Positions 1 through 7,545 are shown, counted from the stretch's first letter. The stretch: DNA of 10,172 nucleotides from Thermoflexus sp. (GCA_028276215.1 JAPYWT010000049.1:1-10172); one strand, 5' to 3'. The notes: a model not told the origin generated them from the sequence alone. Translations and numbers: made by a program.

Positions 1-939
1 GTAGCAGAAGCTGTGGGTAAGGATCAAATTCAACTGAAAGTGACCGATACCGATCCCAAGCGTGCAGCTTCGATTGCAAATGCCTGGGCTCGTAGCTTAA
101 CTCAGCTCATTAACGCCTCTTTTTCATCTGCTTCCCTGGCTCAGACGCTGGCTCCCCAGGTCCAGAAAACCTACGAGTCATACCAGCAGGCCCAGGCTAA
201 ACTGGAACAAGCTTTGAAGGAGAGTCAGGTAGATGCTCTGCAGGCTCGCCTGAAAAGCAAACAAGATGAGCTGGCCAGTGTGCTGGCCAGCCTAGTTCGC
301 ACCCAGAAGGTGTTGGACGATCTGGCTACGCTTGAGAAGCAACTTTCAGGCCAATCTCCTGAGGCGACTCTTCCGTTGAACTACGGTCTGGCCTTAATCA
401 CCCTGCAACAGCGTGCCTTAACTGTGACCAGTGAATCTTTCACTGGTCAGATAGATAGTGCATCTTTACAGCAGCGTGTGTTGGCTTTGAACAATGAATC
501 TTTCACTGTACAGGTAGATAGCGCTTCTTTTGCGAACTTCACCGTGGCGCAGGCGTTAGAGACTATCGCTGCAATGCGTACGGCTTTGCAAGGCCAGTTG
601 CAATCTTTGCAGGAACAGCAGCGGCGCATAGAGCAGGAAATCCCCCAACTCCAGAGCGAATTCGCAAAGGCCAGCGCCGAACTGGATGAATTCTTCATCC
701 AGCGCGACCAGGCTGCGAGCCTTTACAAGGCATTGCTCAGCCGTCAGCAACTGGTGCAGACGTTGCAAAGTAGTATCCAGGTGGCCCGTGTGAGCGTGCC
801 GGCTGCGCCACCTTCAACTCCTTCTTCCCCTCGGGTTGGGATGAATGTGCTTCTTGCTGCTGCGATAGGGCTGTTGTTGAGCGTTGTCTGGGTATTGATA
901 GAGAACTGGTGGAGAAACGATGTTACTGGCAAGCGGTAA
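1..939 (+). CDS. Wzz-like chain-length determinant / polysaccharide co-polymerase (5' truncated)
   Basis: The frame is open from base 1, so the start lies upstream; a GTG at 13 is internal. The first visible residues (IQLKVTDTDPKRAASIANAW) match the block found before the coiled coil in Wzz/GumC-type co-polymerases, where ancestors of the periplasmic domain read 'D-P..AA.IAN'. Two long Gln/Glu/Leu-rich helical stretches, about codons 58-116 and 184-260, look like coiled coils. A Pro/Ser-rich linker (about codons 265-279) leads into a single hydrophobic helix at codons 281-300, then a short basic tail (NDVTGKR). This is the family's second transmembrane segment. There is no fused C-terminal tyrosine kinase domain. 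Family role: an inner-membrane protein with a large extracytoplasmic coiled coil that controls polymer length or export together with Wzy. A 21-residue unit is tandemly repeated in the middle (403-528). Placement just before a flippase fits the assignment. Confidence 0.85.
   Translation, partial: VAEAVGKDQIQLKVTDTDPKRAASIANAWARSLTQLINASFSSASLAQTLAPQVQKTYESYQQAQAKLEQALKESQVDALQARLKSKQDELASVLASLVRTQKVLDDLATLEKQLSGQSPEATLPLNYGLALITLQQRALTVTSESFTGQIDSASLQQRVLALNNESFTVQVDSASFANFTVAQALETIAAMRTALQGQLQSLQEQQRRIEQEIPQLQSEFAKASAELDEFFIQRDQAASLYKALLSRQQLVQTLQSSIQVARVSVPAAPPSTPSSPRVGMNVLLAAAIGLLLSVVWVLIENWWRNDVTGKR
403..528 (+). repeat. 63-bp in-frame tandem duplication inside the Wzz-like gene
   Basis: Two adjacent 63-base units, 403-465 and 466-528, encode 21 residues each. 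Both begin L-Q-Q-R and end D-S-A-S, with a shared E-S-F-T core. By direct alignment 14 of 21 residues are identical and there is no gap. The copies have diverged at the DNA level, so the duplication is not recent. It lies between the two predicted coiled-coil stretches and keeps the reading frame. Confidence 0.9.
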
Positions 940-1025
940 TCATTGCTTTGGTTGTCTGGATTGCAGCCCTTATGTGCATAGGCCCTTTTCCCGCAATGCC
1001 AGAAAATATTAGATTCCGAGACAAA

Positions 1026-2387
1026 ATGCATTCCCGCCTTTCTGAAATGGTGATCCCAATTCATCAGATCGTTTTGCGCGCGGTGAGATCACGCCTGGGA
1101 CAGGAGACCATCGGGAGCATGGGGCTGAAAATGGCATCGGCAGGGCTCGGCTTTCTGAGCACGGTGCTCCTGGCCCGGCTGCTGGAGCCTGCCGGATACG
1201 GGGTTTACGCCTATGTCTATGCCTGGATCAACGTACTTTCCGTGCTGACGCAATTCGGCCTGCCCACCCTGGTGGTCCGGGAGACGGCGCGGGGTATGGC
1301 GCAGGACCGCCCGGACCTGGTTCAGGGCGTCTGGCGCTGGGCGGGACGTATCACGGGGCTGCTTTCTCTGGCTCTGGCGGGAATCGGTGCCGTCCTGGCC
1401 TGGCTCCTCCAGGATTCCTTTGGGGGCGAGCGGTTGAGCACGTTTGCCTGGGCGATCTTGCTGGTGCCTCTGGTTGCCCTGGGGAATCTGCGAGGGGCGG
1501 CGCTGCGGGGGTTGCAGCGGGTAGTGGCCGGGCAGATGCCCGAGTTTCTGATCCAACCCGGACTTCTGGTGCTCTTCCTGGGAGGGGCTGCCTGGCTGCT
1601 GGGCCGTTCTCTCTCCGCAGCGGAGGCAATGGCGCTCAACGTGGCGGCAGCCGCCCTGGCCTTTGGATTCGGGGCGTGGATGCTCCGGCGGGCAACGCCC
1701 TCTTCGGTGCGAATTGCTCGACCCGAGTATGAGAGCCGGGCCTGGTGGCTGAGCGCATGGCCTCTGGCCTTCCTCGGCGGAATGAGCCTGATCAACAACC
1801 AGGCTTCCACTATTATCCTGGGATTTTTTGTGCCGGATGCCGCAATCGGCATTTACCGCGTCGCTGCCCAGATTTCTGTTCTGGCATCCTTTGGCCTCCA
1901 GGCGGTCAATATGGTGATGGCCCCTCGCTTTGCTGCGCTCTATGCCAAGGGGGATATGGTGAGATTGCAGCGCCTGGTGACCGCCAGTGCGCGGGTTGTT
2001 TTGGCCATAAATGTGGGGATCACTCTGGGGTACATTCTCCTGGGTCGGCTCTTTCTGCGGCTGGTCTTCGGGTCGGCCTACCTGGGGGCATACATCCCTC
2101 TGCTCATCTTGCTGGTGGGACAGGCGGTGAATTCCGCCGCCGGATCGGTGGGGATGCTCCTGAACATGACCCGATACGAGCGGGATGCGGCGAGAGGCCT
2201 GGCGGTATCTGCGATTCTGAACGTAGTGCTGAATCTGCTCCTGGTCCCTCTGCTGGGTGTTATCGGCGCCGCCATGGCGACCGCTGTCTCGCTCATCACA
2301 TGGAATGTTCTTCTCTGGTGGGCGGTGCGCCAGAGGCTGGGAATCAATAGCCTGGCATTTGATTTTGGCGGGAGGAGGATCCTATGA
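1026..2387 (+). CDS. Wzx-type oligosaccharide flippase (MOP superfamily)
   Basis: Multi-pass membrane protein with the N-terminal signature of polysaccharide flippases (LLARLLEPAGYGVYAY, residues 48-63 from this start). It has many hydrophobic helices and the later conserved segments GIYRVAAQ and the L-N-V-V-L-N-L-L-L-V-P run. Family role: it flips undecaprenyl-linked repeat units across the cytoplasmic membrane. The start is uncertain. The frame is open back to a GTG at 909, which would overlap the upstream gene by 31 bases and add a hydrophobic helix (residues about 8-26 of that form). ATGs also occur at 972, 996 and 1047. I chose 1026 because a weak GAG lies just upstream, it places about 30 residues before the first family helix, and an extra leading helix would invert the usual topology. 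It ends in a 4-base ATGA overlap with the next gene. GC rises from about 46 percent before 1080 to about 62-68 percent after it. Confidence 0.88.
   Translation: MHSRLSEMVIPIHQIVLRAVRSRLGQETIGSMGLKMASAGLGFLSTVLLARLLEPAGYGVYAYVYAWINVLSVLTQFGLPTLVVRETARGMAQDRPDLVQGVWRWAGRITGLLSLALAGIGAVLAWLLQDSFGGERLSTFAWAILLVPLVALGNLRGAALRGLQRVVAGQMPEFLIQPGLLVLFLGGAAWLLGRSLSAAEAMALNVAAAALAFGFGAWMLRRATPSSVRIARPEYESRAWWLSAWPLAFLGGMSLINNQASTIILGFFVPDAAIGIYRVAAQISVLASFGLQAVNMVMAPRFAALYAKGDMVRLQRLVTASARVVLAINVGITLGYILLGRLFLRLVFGSAYLGAYIPLLILLVGQAVNSAAGSVGMLLNMTRYERDAARGLAVSAILNVVLNLLLVPLLGVIGAAMATAVSLITWNVLLWWAVRQRLGINSLAFDFGGRRIL
2371..2378 (+). promoter_or_regulatory. Strong Shine-Dalgarno for sulfotransferase copy 1
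   Basis: GGAGGAGG lies inside the last codons of the flippase gene, 5 bases before the ATG at 2384. It fixes the start of the first sulfotransferase. It also shows that this gene has its own strong initiation signal besides the ATGA coupling. Confidence 0.85.
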
Positions 2388-3310
2388 GGTTGCCAAATTT
2401 TTTCATCATTGGTGCGCCTAAGTGTGGGACCACTTCGATAGTTGACTGGCTTAGCGAACATCCCAATGTGTATATGTCTCCCTTGAAAGAGCCGCGCTAT
2501 TTTGATCGCGATCTGAGGATGCGTGCACGCATTTCTAAAGCGGCATATATGGATCTCTTCAGAAGGGCAGGAGAACAACATCTTGCAATCGGTGAGGCTA
2601 CGGTTTGGTATCTGTATTCGCGCGAGGCGGTACCGAACATTGAACGGGAAATTCCGGGCGCTCGTTACATCGTCTTGGTCCGTAATCCCGTAGATATGGC
2701 TTATGCGTTGCATGAGCAGTTGAGCCTGAACGGTGCGGAACCTATCCGAAATTTTGGCAAGGCTTGGGAAATGAGTCCAATACGCAGGCGTGGTCAGGGA
2801 GTGCTTGGTGTGTTTCTATCTGAGCCACGGCTATTAGATTACCAATTAGTTTGCCGATTAGGCGATCAAGTAGAATATCTTTTTAGTCTGGTGCCAAGAG
2901 AACGGATATTGGTGCTGGTTCTGGATGATATCCGTGATAATCCTCGGCGCGAATACGTGAAGGTATTGGATTTCCTTGGTGTACCCGACGATGGTCGTGA
3001 GCATTTTCCCGTGCGAAACCCGGCCAAACAGGTACGGTCATATTTACTCCAAAATATTATAGCATTGGGAATGAAAGGAGAGCGTGTTGTAAAAGAAAGA
3101 CTGGGATTGTCGCCTGTGAATTCCGCTTTCTTTAAAGCGCTGAACGCGTGGAACAAGGTAGCACGACCTCGTCCTCCCTTACCGGAAGAGTTAAGAGCAC
3201 AAATGGAGGCTTACTTTGCTTCTGACGTTTTGAAACTCGGCCGACTTCTCGGTCGTGATTTCAGCTACTGGTTGGGGACCAATTCACCCGCCAAAGGGAA
3301 GAATGCATAG
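2384..3310 (+). CDS. PAPS-dependent sulfotransferase, copy 1
   Basis: 308 residues. The N-terminus carries the sulfotransferase P-loop (5'-phosphosulfate-binding motif) IIGAPKCGTTS at residues 8-18, with Lys13. It is followed by P-L-K-E-P-R-Y-F (33-40), whose Glu36 sits where heparan-sulfate-type sulfotransferases have their catalytic Glu. The 3'-phosphate-binding strand/helix is IVLVRNPVDMAYALHEQ, starting at residue 96, with Arg100. The Ser normally found eight residues after that Arg is Ala108 here. The C-terminus (RPRPPLPEELR, then an 'E-A-Y-F..D...L..LLGRD' helix) is typical of the family. Role: transfer of sulfate from PAPS to a hydroxyl, most likely on a sugar of the repeat unit (inferred from the locus). 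No signal peptide, so cytosolic. Base composition is about 46 percent GC against about 64 for the flippase core. The next gene is a paralogue. Confidence 0.88.
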   Translation: MRLPNFFIIGAPKCGTTSIVDWLSEHPNVYMSPLKEPRYFDRDLRMRARISKAAYMDLFRRAGEQHLAIGEATVWYLYSREAVPNIEREIPGARYIVLVRNPVDMAYALHEQLSLNGAEPIRNFGKAWEMSPIRRRGQGVLGVFLSEPRLLDYQLVCRLGDQVEYLFSLVPRERILVLVLDDIRDNPRREYVKVLDFLGVPDDGREHFPVRNPAKQVRSYLLQNIIALGMKGERVVKERLGLSPVNSAFFKALNAWNKVARPRPPLPEELRAQMEAYFASDVLKLGRLLGRDFSYWLGTNSPAKGKNA

Positions 3311-3356
3311 CAGGAGTTGGTACTCACAACATTGGAGACCGAAAGGATAGTCGTTT

Positions 3357-4274
3357 ATGCCCAAATTGCCCAACTTTTTCATTATAGGTGCGCCTAAATG
3401 TGGTACCACGTCTCTGGCAACATGGTTAGCAGGGCATCCGAGCATATACTTATCACCCATTAAAGAACCATTTTATTTTTCAAAGGATATTGGTAATTAC
3501 TGGCCTTACGGTTGGGATGCGTATGTACGGCTATTCAATGGCGCAGGACCCCGGCACAAGGCTATAGGGGAAGCATCTACTACTTACTTGTTTTCCAGGG
3601 TAGCGGTCCCATCCATTGAGGAAGTTGTGCCTGCGGCACGATACATCGTGATGGTGCGGAACCCGGTAGATATGGCTTATTCGTTGTACGAACAGCAGCT
3701 TCGGTCGTTTAACGAAAATGTGCAGGATTTTGGGCGGGCATGGAGGCTATCCCCAGAGCGCCGGGAAGGACTGCAAGTGCCGCCGGGTTGTAAAGACCCC
3801 ATTTTGCTGGACTACCCGGCCTGGTGTAGGCTGGGGGAGCAGTTGGAACGGCTCTTCAGCATCGTCACGCATGAGCGGGTGCTGGTGCTGGTATTGGATG
3901 ACGTTAAGGAAAACCCGCGCCGGGAATATCTGCGTGTATTGGAGTTCCTGGACGTTCCGGACGATGGGCGGCAGGAGTTCCCGGTGTTCAACCCGGCTCG
4001 CGCATGGAGATCTCCCCGCATAGGCCGGGTTATCCGTGCCCTGGCCAGATTTGTGGCCAAGAGCAAGCATATACAGGGGTGGCTCCCAAGGCGTAGTTTT
4101 GGATTTGTGCGACGCCTTGAGGCTTGGAACACTCAGTACCGGCCACGTCCTCCTTTGCCGGAGGACCTGCGAATGGAATTGGAAGCCTACTTTGCCGACG
4201 ATGTGCGTAAGTTAGAAGAACTCCTGGAACGCAAGTTCCCATCTTGGCGTTCCGGTCCAAGGGTGGGGATATGA
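3357..4274 (+). CDS. PAPS-dependent sulfotransferase, copy 2
   Basis: 305 residues, aligned with copy 1 along its whole length: P-loop FFIIGAPKCGTTS (residues 7-19, Lys14), P-I-K-E-P-F-Y-F with Glu37, and 3'-phosphate site IVMVRNPVDMAYSLYEQ with Arg101 and the expected Ser109. The C-terminal RPRPPLPEDLR segment is also shared. The start is an ATG at 3357 with AAAGGA about 9 bases upstream, after a 46-base gap from copy 1. Role: a second sulfate transfer from PAPS, probably to a different sugar or position of the same glycan (inferred). The first 180 bases average about 42 percent GC and the part after 3720 is near 57-63 percent, so the gene is compositionally uneven. It ends in an ATGA overlap with the polymerase/ligase gene. 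Confidence 0.9.
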   Translation: MPKLPNFFIIGAPKCGTTSLATWLAGHPSIYLSPIKEPFYFSKDIGNYWPYGWDAYVRLFNGAGPRHKAIGEASTTYLFSRVAVPSIEEVVPAARYIVMVRNPVDMAYSLYEQQLRSFNENVQDFGRAWRLSPERREGLQVPPGCKDPILLDYPAWCRLGEQLERLFSIVTHERVLVLVLDDVKENPRREYLRVLEFLDVPDDGRQEFPVFNPARAWRSPRIGRVIRALARFVAKSKHIQGWLPRRSFGFVRRLEAWNTQYRPRPPLPEDLRMELEAYFADDVRKLEELLERKFPSWRSGPRVGI

Positions 4275-5521
4275 AAATTTCTTTGCGTAAACTGGAGCAC
4301 CTGTGGCACACTTTTGCCTTCGTGCTCCTTTCCGGTGCCTTTATACCCCTGTGGCGGAAAATGTCCCTGGGCTACATTGATCCCGGCGAGGGCGACCCGG
4401 TGCAGCGATTGTTTCTGGGTGTAGCCTATCTGGGGGTAGGATTGCTCATCCTTCATCCGCGCCGTGCCTGGCGGGTGTCCCGACATGGCTGGCTCGTATG
4501 GGTGCTGTTGGGCTGGGCAATGCTCTCTACCTTCTGGTCAGCGGCTCCTGAAATTACCTTACTGCGAAGCCTGACGGCATTGCTTGGCGCGCTGTATGGC
4601 CTGCTGCTTGCGGTGCGTTACCGACCGGAAGAAGTGCTGCGCATGCTGGGCGCTGCCCTGGCCATCGTGATGGCGGCCAGCCTGATGGCCGTGATGGTTA
4701 TACCGGAATGGGCCATCATGGGGCGTCCCCATGAAGGAGCATGGCAGGGAGTACTGTTTCACAAAAATGCTCTGGGACGGACGGCCGCGTTTGCATTGGC
4801 GGTTTTCTGGGTGCTGGCCCGCGCCGAGCGTTCGTATCGGTCCCTACTCTGGTGGGGAGGCATGGTGGCCGCAGCCATTCTGGTAGTCGGTTCACGTTCG
4901 GTGACAGGGCTTCTCTTAGCCCTGGCGTTGCCATTAAGCTGGTGGGGGGTGCAAACATGGCGAAAATTGCCTCGCCTCCTGCGCCCGGCTACCGGAGCAC
5001 TCATCTCGGCCGTAGCCATACCTGGTTTTTTCGTATTGCCTGACATCCTGGAAAAGGTGTTGGGATTTTTCGGGCGGGACCTCACCCTGACGGGAAGGAT
5101 TCCTCTCTGGCTTCTGCTCATTCCACTGGCCTTGGCGCGGCCGCTCCTGGGTTACGGCTATGGCGCCTTCTGGCTCGGTGAAAGCGGCCCTTCGGCGCTT
5201 ATATGGGCCGTGACCTGGGACGCGCCCCATGCGCATAACGGCTACCTGGACATGTGGCTGGAGATTGGTCTGATGGGTGTAGCCATCGCCATTTTTATGC
5301 TTGTCCTGACCCTGGCCCGGTACGTAACTGCGGCCCTCCAGGCCAGGGAGAACCCAATCGTTCAGTTCAGCTTCTGGGTATCCATGCTAACCATCTTGGG
5401 AAATATGAGTGAAGCAGTACTTTTAGAAAGTGGATTGGGCAAGGCTTTGTACTGGGTTTTGTTTGCCTATATCTGCCTGGTGGAATTGAAACAGGATGCT
5501 TTTTCGGTTAAGCAGCCATGA
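4271..5521 (+). CDS. O-antigen polymerase/ligase family membrane protein (Wzy/WaaL/ExoQ-like)
   Basis: 416 residues with about ten or more hydrophobic segments. Three signatures of the Wzy_C/O-antigen ligase family appear in order: W-Q-G-V-L-F-H-K-N-A-L-G-R after the first helices, L-T-L-T-G-R-I-P-L-W in the large central loop, and HAHNGYLDMWLEIGLMG near the C-terminus, whose His-Asn-Gly is a functionally important loop motif. Role: polymerisation of lipid-linked repeat units (Wzy) or transfer to an acceptor (ligase) on the outer face of the membrane. Beside a Wzx and a Wzz-like protein the polymerase role is more likely, but sequence alone does not separate the two. The start at the ATG 4271 is chosen over an in-frame TTG at 4244 because AGGGTGGGG lies just before it and it makes an ATGA overlap with the sulfotransferase. 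It also overlaps the next gene by ATGA. Confidence 0.87.
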   Translation: MKISLRKLEHLWHTFAFVLLSGAFIPLWRKMSLGYIDPGEGDPVQRLFLGVAYLGVGLLILHPRRAWRVSRHGWLVWVLLGWAMLSTFWSAAPEITLLRSLTALLGALYGLLLAVRYRPEEVLRMLGAALAIVMAASLMAVMVIPEWAIMGRPHEGAWQGVLFHKNALGRTAAFALAVFWVLARAERSYRSLLWWGGMVAAAILVVGSRSVTGLLLALALPLSWWGVQTWRKLPRLLRPATGALISAVAIPGFFVLPDILEKVLGFFGRDLTLTGRIPLWLLLIPLALARPLLGYGYGAFWLGESGPSALIWAVTWDAPHAHNGYLDMWLEIGLMGVAIAIFMLVLTLARYVTAALQARENPIVQFSFWVSMLTILGNMSEAVLLESGLGKALYWVLFAYICLVELKQDAFSVKQP

Positions 5522-6711
5522 ACCATACAATTCTGGTCTACAGAAATCAGCCCCTTCCGATCTCTGAGACGTTTGTCTACAACCAGTGCTTCAGGCTGAA
5601 GCGTTACCAGGTCTATGTGCTCGGTTCCAAGTGGCCGCGGGGATCGGCCATTCCGCTGCCACCGGATCGGGTTCGGGTACTGAATACAGGGGGCCGGGAT
5701 GGCCTATGGCGAGAATTCCGCTGTAAGGTGCTCGGTCAGATTTCTTCGGACATATTGCATTGGGCGCAGGCCTTGCAGCCGGTATTGCTTCATGCTCACT
5801 TTGGTCCCGATGGTGCCATCGCCATGCCGCTGGCAAAAGCGCTGGGAATTCCGCTTATCGTCAGTTTTCATGGAACAGATGCTACTATGAAAGATAGTTC
5901 CGTCTGGCGTCATTCCCATATGGCCCATCGGCTCTACCTGCTGCGCCGACGGAGGCTTGCGCAAGTGGCAAGCCGGGTGATTGTTCAATCCGACTTTCTG
6001 CGCAGGATTGTGATTGAGCGACACGGATTCCCGGAAGAAAAGGTGGTCATGATCCGGCATGGAGTTGACCTGGATTTGTTTCAGCCGCACGTTGCCCAAC
6101 GGGAATGGGGCCATATCCTGTATGTGGGACGTTTAGTGGAGCGTAAGGGGCTACATTACCTGCTGGTGGCCCTGGGTAAGGTGAAGGAGCGGTTCCCAAC
6201 GGTCCGGCTTACAGTGATTGGCGATGGACCGATGCGGGGTCGTTATGAGGCATTGGCCAGGCAAATTCTGGGGGACCGCTGTACGTTTTTGGGGGCGCAG
6301 CCTCAGCAGGTCGTGCGGGAGTACATGGCGAAGGCTTACGTGTTCTGTATGCCCAGCGTGACCATGCCTTCTGGTGAGGCGGAAACCCTGGGGATGGTGT
6401 TCCTGGAGGCCATGGCGATGCGGGTGCCGCCGGTGAGTTTTCGCAGCGGCGGCATACCCGAAGTTATCCTGCACGGTAAGACTGGCTTTCTGGCGGAGGA
6501 ACGGGATGTAGACGGCCTGGCTCATTATCTGACATTGTTGCTGGAAAGTCTGGATTTGCGAAATCACATGGGTGAGGCTGGTCGCAGGTGGGTAGAGCAG
6601 GAGTTTAATCTTGAGATACAGAATGCAAAATTAGAATTATTGTACGATGAAGTGTGCGTAAACATTAGTCCTAAGAAGCCTCCCTTTCCGTTAGAAATGT
6701 TTCCAGGATGA
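5518..6711 (+). CDS. Glycosyltransferase family 4 (GT-B fold), WcaL/AmsK-like
   Basis: 397 residues. The N-terminal acceptor domain has P-I-S-E-T-F-V near residues 14-20, the LHAHFGPDGA motif at 91-100 and VSFHGTD at 115-121, a pattern common in colanic-acid-type GT4 enzymes. The C-terminal nucleotide-sugar domain has HILYVGRLVERKG (199-211), LTVIGDGPMR (231-240) and the E-x7-E donor-binding motif (Glu289 and Glu297 in ETLGMVFLEAMAM), then GGIPEVI and TGFL. Role: retaining transfer of a sugar from an NDP-sugar to the growing lipid-linked oligosaccharide at the cytoplasmic membrane face; the sugar cannot be told. The ATG at 5518 overlaps the stop of the polymerase (ATGA) and has no clear Shine-Dalgarno, so translation is probably coupled. 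GC falls abruptly to about 32 percent in 6601-6660. Confidence 0.9.
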   Translation: MNHTILVYRNQPLPISETFVYNQCFRLKRYQVYVLGSKWPRGSAIPLPPDRVRVLNTGGRDGLWREFRCKVLGQISSDILHWAQALQPVLLHAHFGPDGAIAMPLAKALGIPLIVSFHGTDATMKDSSVWRHSHMAHRLYLLRRRRLAQVASRVIVQSDFLRRIVIERHGFPEEKVVMIRHGVDLDLFQPHVAQREWGHILYVGRLVERKGLHYLLVALGKVKERFPTVRLTVIGDGPMRGRYEALARQILGDRCTFLGAQPQQVVREYMAKAYVFCMPSVTMPSGEAETLGMVFLEAMAMRVPPVSFRSGGIPEVILHGKTGFLAEERDVDGLAHYLTLLLESLDLRNHMGEAGRRWVEQEFNLEIQNAKLELLYDEVCVNISPKKPPFPLEMFPG

Positions 6712-6780
6712 CTTCCTTAAGTTAGGAATAATGAACATATTCGCTTGAGTCTGCACCAACGCCCATCTTGATACCAGATG

Positions 6781-6786
6781 TAGGAG
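6781..6786 (+). promoter_or_regulatory. Shine-Dalgarno deciding the methyltransferase start
   Basis: TAGGAG lies 8 bases before the ATG at 6795. An in-frame TTG at 6768 would lengthen the protein by nine residues but has no such signal. The 83-base gap before this gene (6712-6794) is otherwise unremarkable: a 5-bp stem TTCCT/AGGAA (6713-6728) just after the previous stop has no T-run, and I see no convincing promoter. Confidence 0.75.
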
Positions 6787-6794
6787 AAAAAAAT

Positions 6795-7514
6795 ATGACC
6801 TGGAAGAATTTGTTACGGAAACTTCCCGTCCCCTTAAGAACGCTACTAATACGATTTTTGCAACTTATTGTTAGAAAACAGAACGCAGAAATGTCGTACT
6901 GGCGTAAGCGCTTTATGGATGAGGGCGGTGTGTTTATGAATTCCCACTATGAGAGAATAATGTTAGCTATGGCCGGTGAAACCACCAGTGATTTTGTCCA
7001 GGGAAAAATAGTTGCTGACTTTGGGTGTGGCCCGCGGGGAAGTTTGAACTGGGCAGATGGCGCCTTAATAAGGATCGGAATTGATCTATTGGCAGACAAG
7101 TATGCAGATGAATTTACAAAGCATATCATCTTGCAGAATATGATTTGGGTCAAGTCAACAGAGAAGGTGATACCACTTCCCAGCGATTCAGTCGATATTT
7201 TGTTTACAATGAACGCACTAGATCATGTGCAATACTTTGACCAGATATGCAATGAACTTATCCGGGTTTTAAAACGAGGAGGGTTGTTCGTTGGGAGCAT
7301 TAACATTGATGAACCACCTACGTTGACCGAACCTCAGCAACTTACCGAAGCCATTGTTTGGAAGCATTTGTTAAACAAGCTACAGGTGGAAAGATACATA
7401 GTTGCTGATAAGGTATCAGATAATGAGCGTTATGTAGAGCTTTTTAAACAAAGTCCAACTCGGACACCTGGGAAGCCTGGTGTCATCTGGGTGAGAGCAA
7501 GAAAGCCCTCATAA
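6795..7514 (+). CDS. Class I SAM-dependent methyltransferase
   Basis: 239 residues from the ATG at 6795. Motif I is VADFGCGPRGS, with the acidic residue closing the next strand in GIDLLADKY. The post-motif regions are P-L-P-S-D-S-V-D-I-L-F-T, N-A-L-D-H-V and the L-K-R-G-G-L-F-V-G-S strand, all in the order of the Methyltransf_11-like Rossmann fold. The N-terminal basic/hydrophobic helix (KNLLRKLPVPLRTLLIRFLQ) is not clearly a transmembrane segment and may bind the membrane. Role: methyl transfer from S-adenosylmethionine. In this locus the likely acceptor is a sugar hydroxyl of the repeat unit, but that is inference from context. Composition is the most AT-rich of the window (blocks of about 32-45 percent GC), which with the isolated position (83-base and 31-base gaps) suggests recent acquisition. 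Confidence 0.85.
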   Translation: MTWKNLLRKLPVPLRTLLIRFLQLIVRKQNAEMSYWRKRFMDEGGVFMNSHYERIMLAMAGETTSDFVQGKIVADFGCGPRGSLNWADGALIRIGIDLLADKYADEFTKHIILQNMIWVKSTEKVIPLPSDSVDILFTMNALDHVQYFDQICNELIRVLKRGGLFVGSINIDEPPTLTEPQQLTEAIVWKHLLNKLQVERYIVADKVSDNERYVELFKQSPTRTPGKPGVIWVRARKPS

Positions 7515-7545
7515 TCATAATTATGGCAGTAAGCCGGGAGAGAAA

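Noticed and set aside
1089..1852. Long minus-strand open frames opposite the flippase
   Set aside because: Pro/Arg/Gln-rich, no family motifs, no ribosome-binding sites; they mirror the GC-rich coding strand.
1745..2350. 201-codon + strand frame inside the flippase gene
   Set aside because: Translation is Gly/Cys/Arg-rich low-complexity, as expected for an out-of-frame reading of GC-rich codons; the flippase frame has clear family motifs.
6713..6728. Small inverted repeat TTCCT/AGGAA just after the first GT4 gene, as a terminator
   Set aside because: Only five base pairs, AT-rich and without a following T-run; it lies within what looks like one operon.
6745..6774. Possible sigma70-like promoter (TTGAGT with a downstream TGATAC) before the methyltransferase
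   Set aside because: The -10 candidate matches the consensus at only two of six bases; spacing of 18 alone is not enough.
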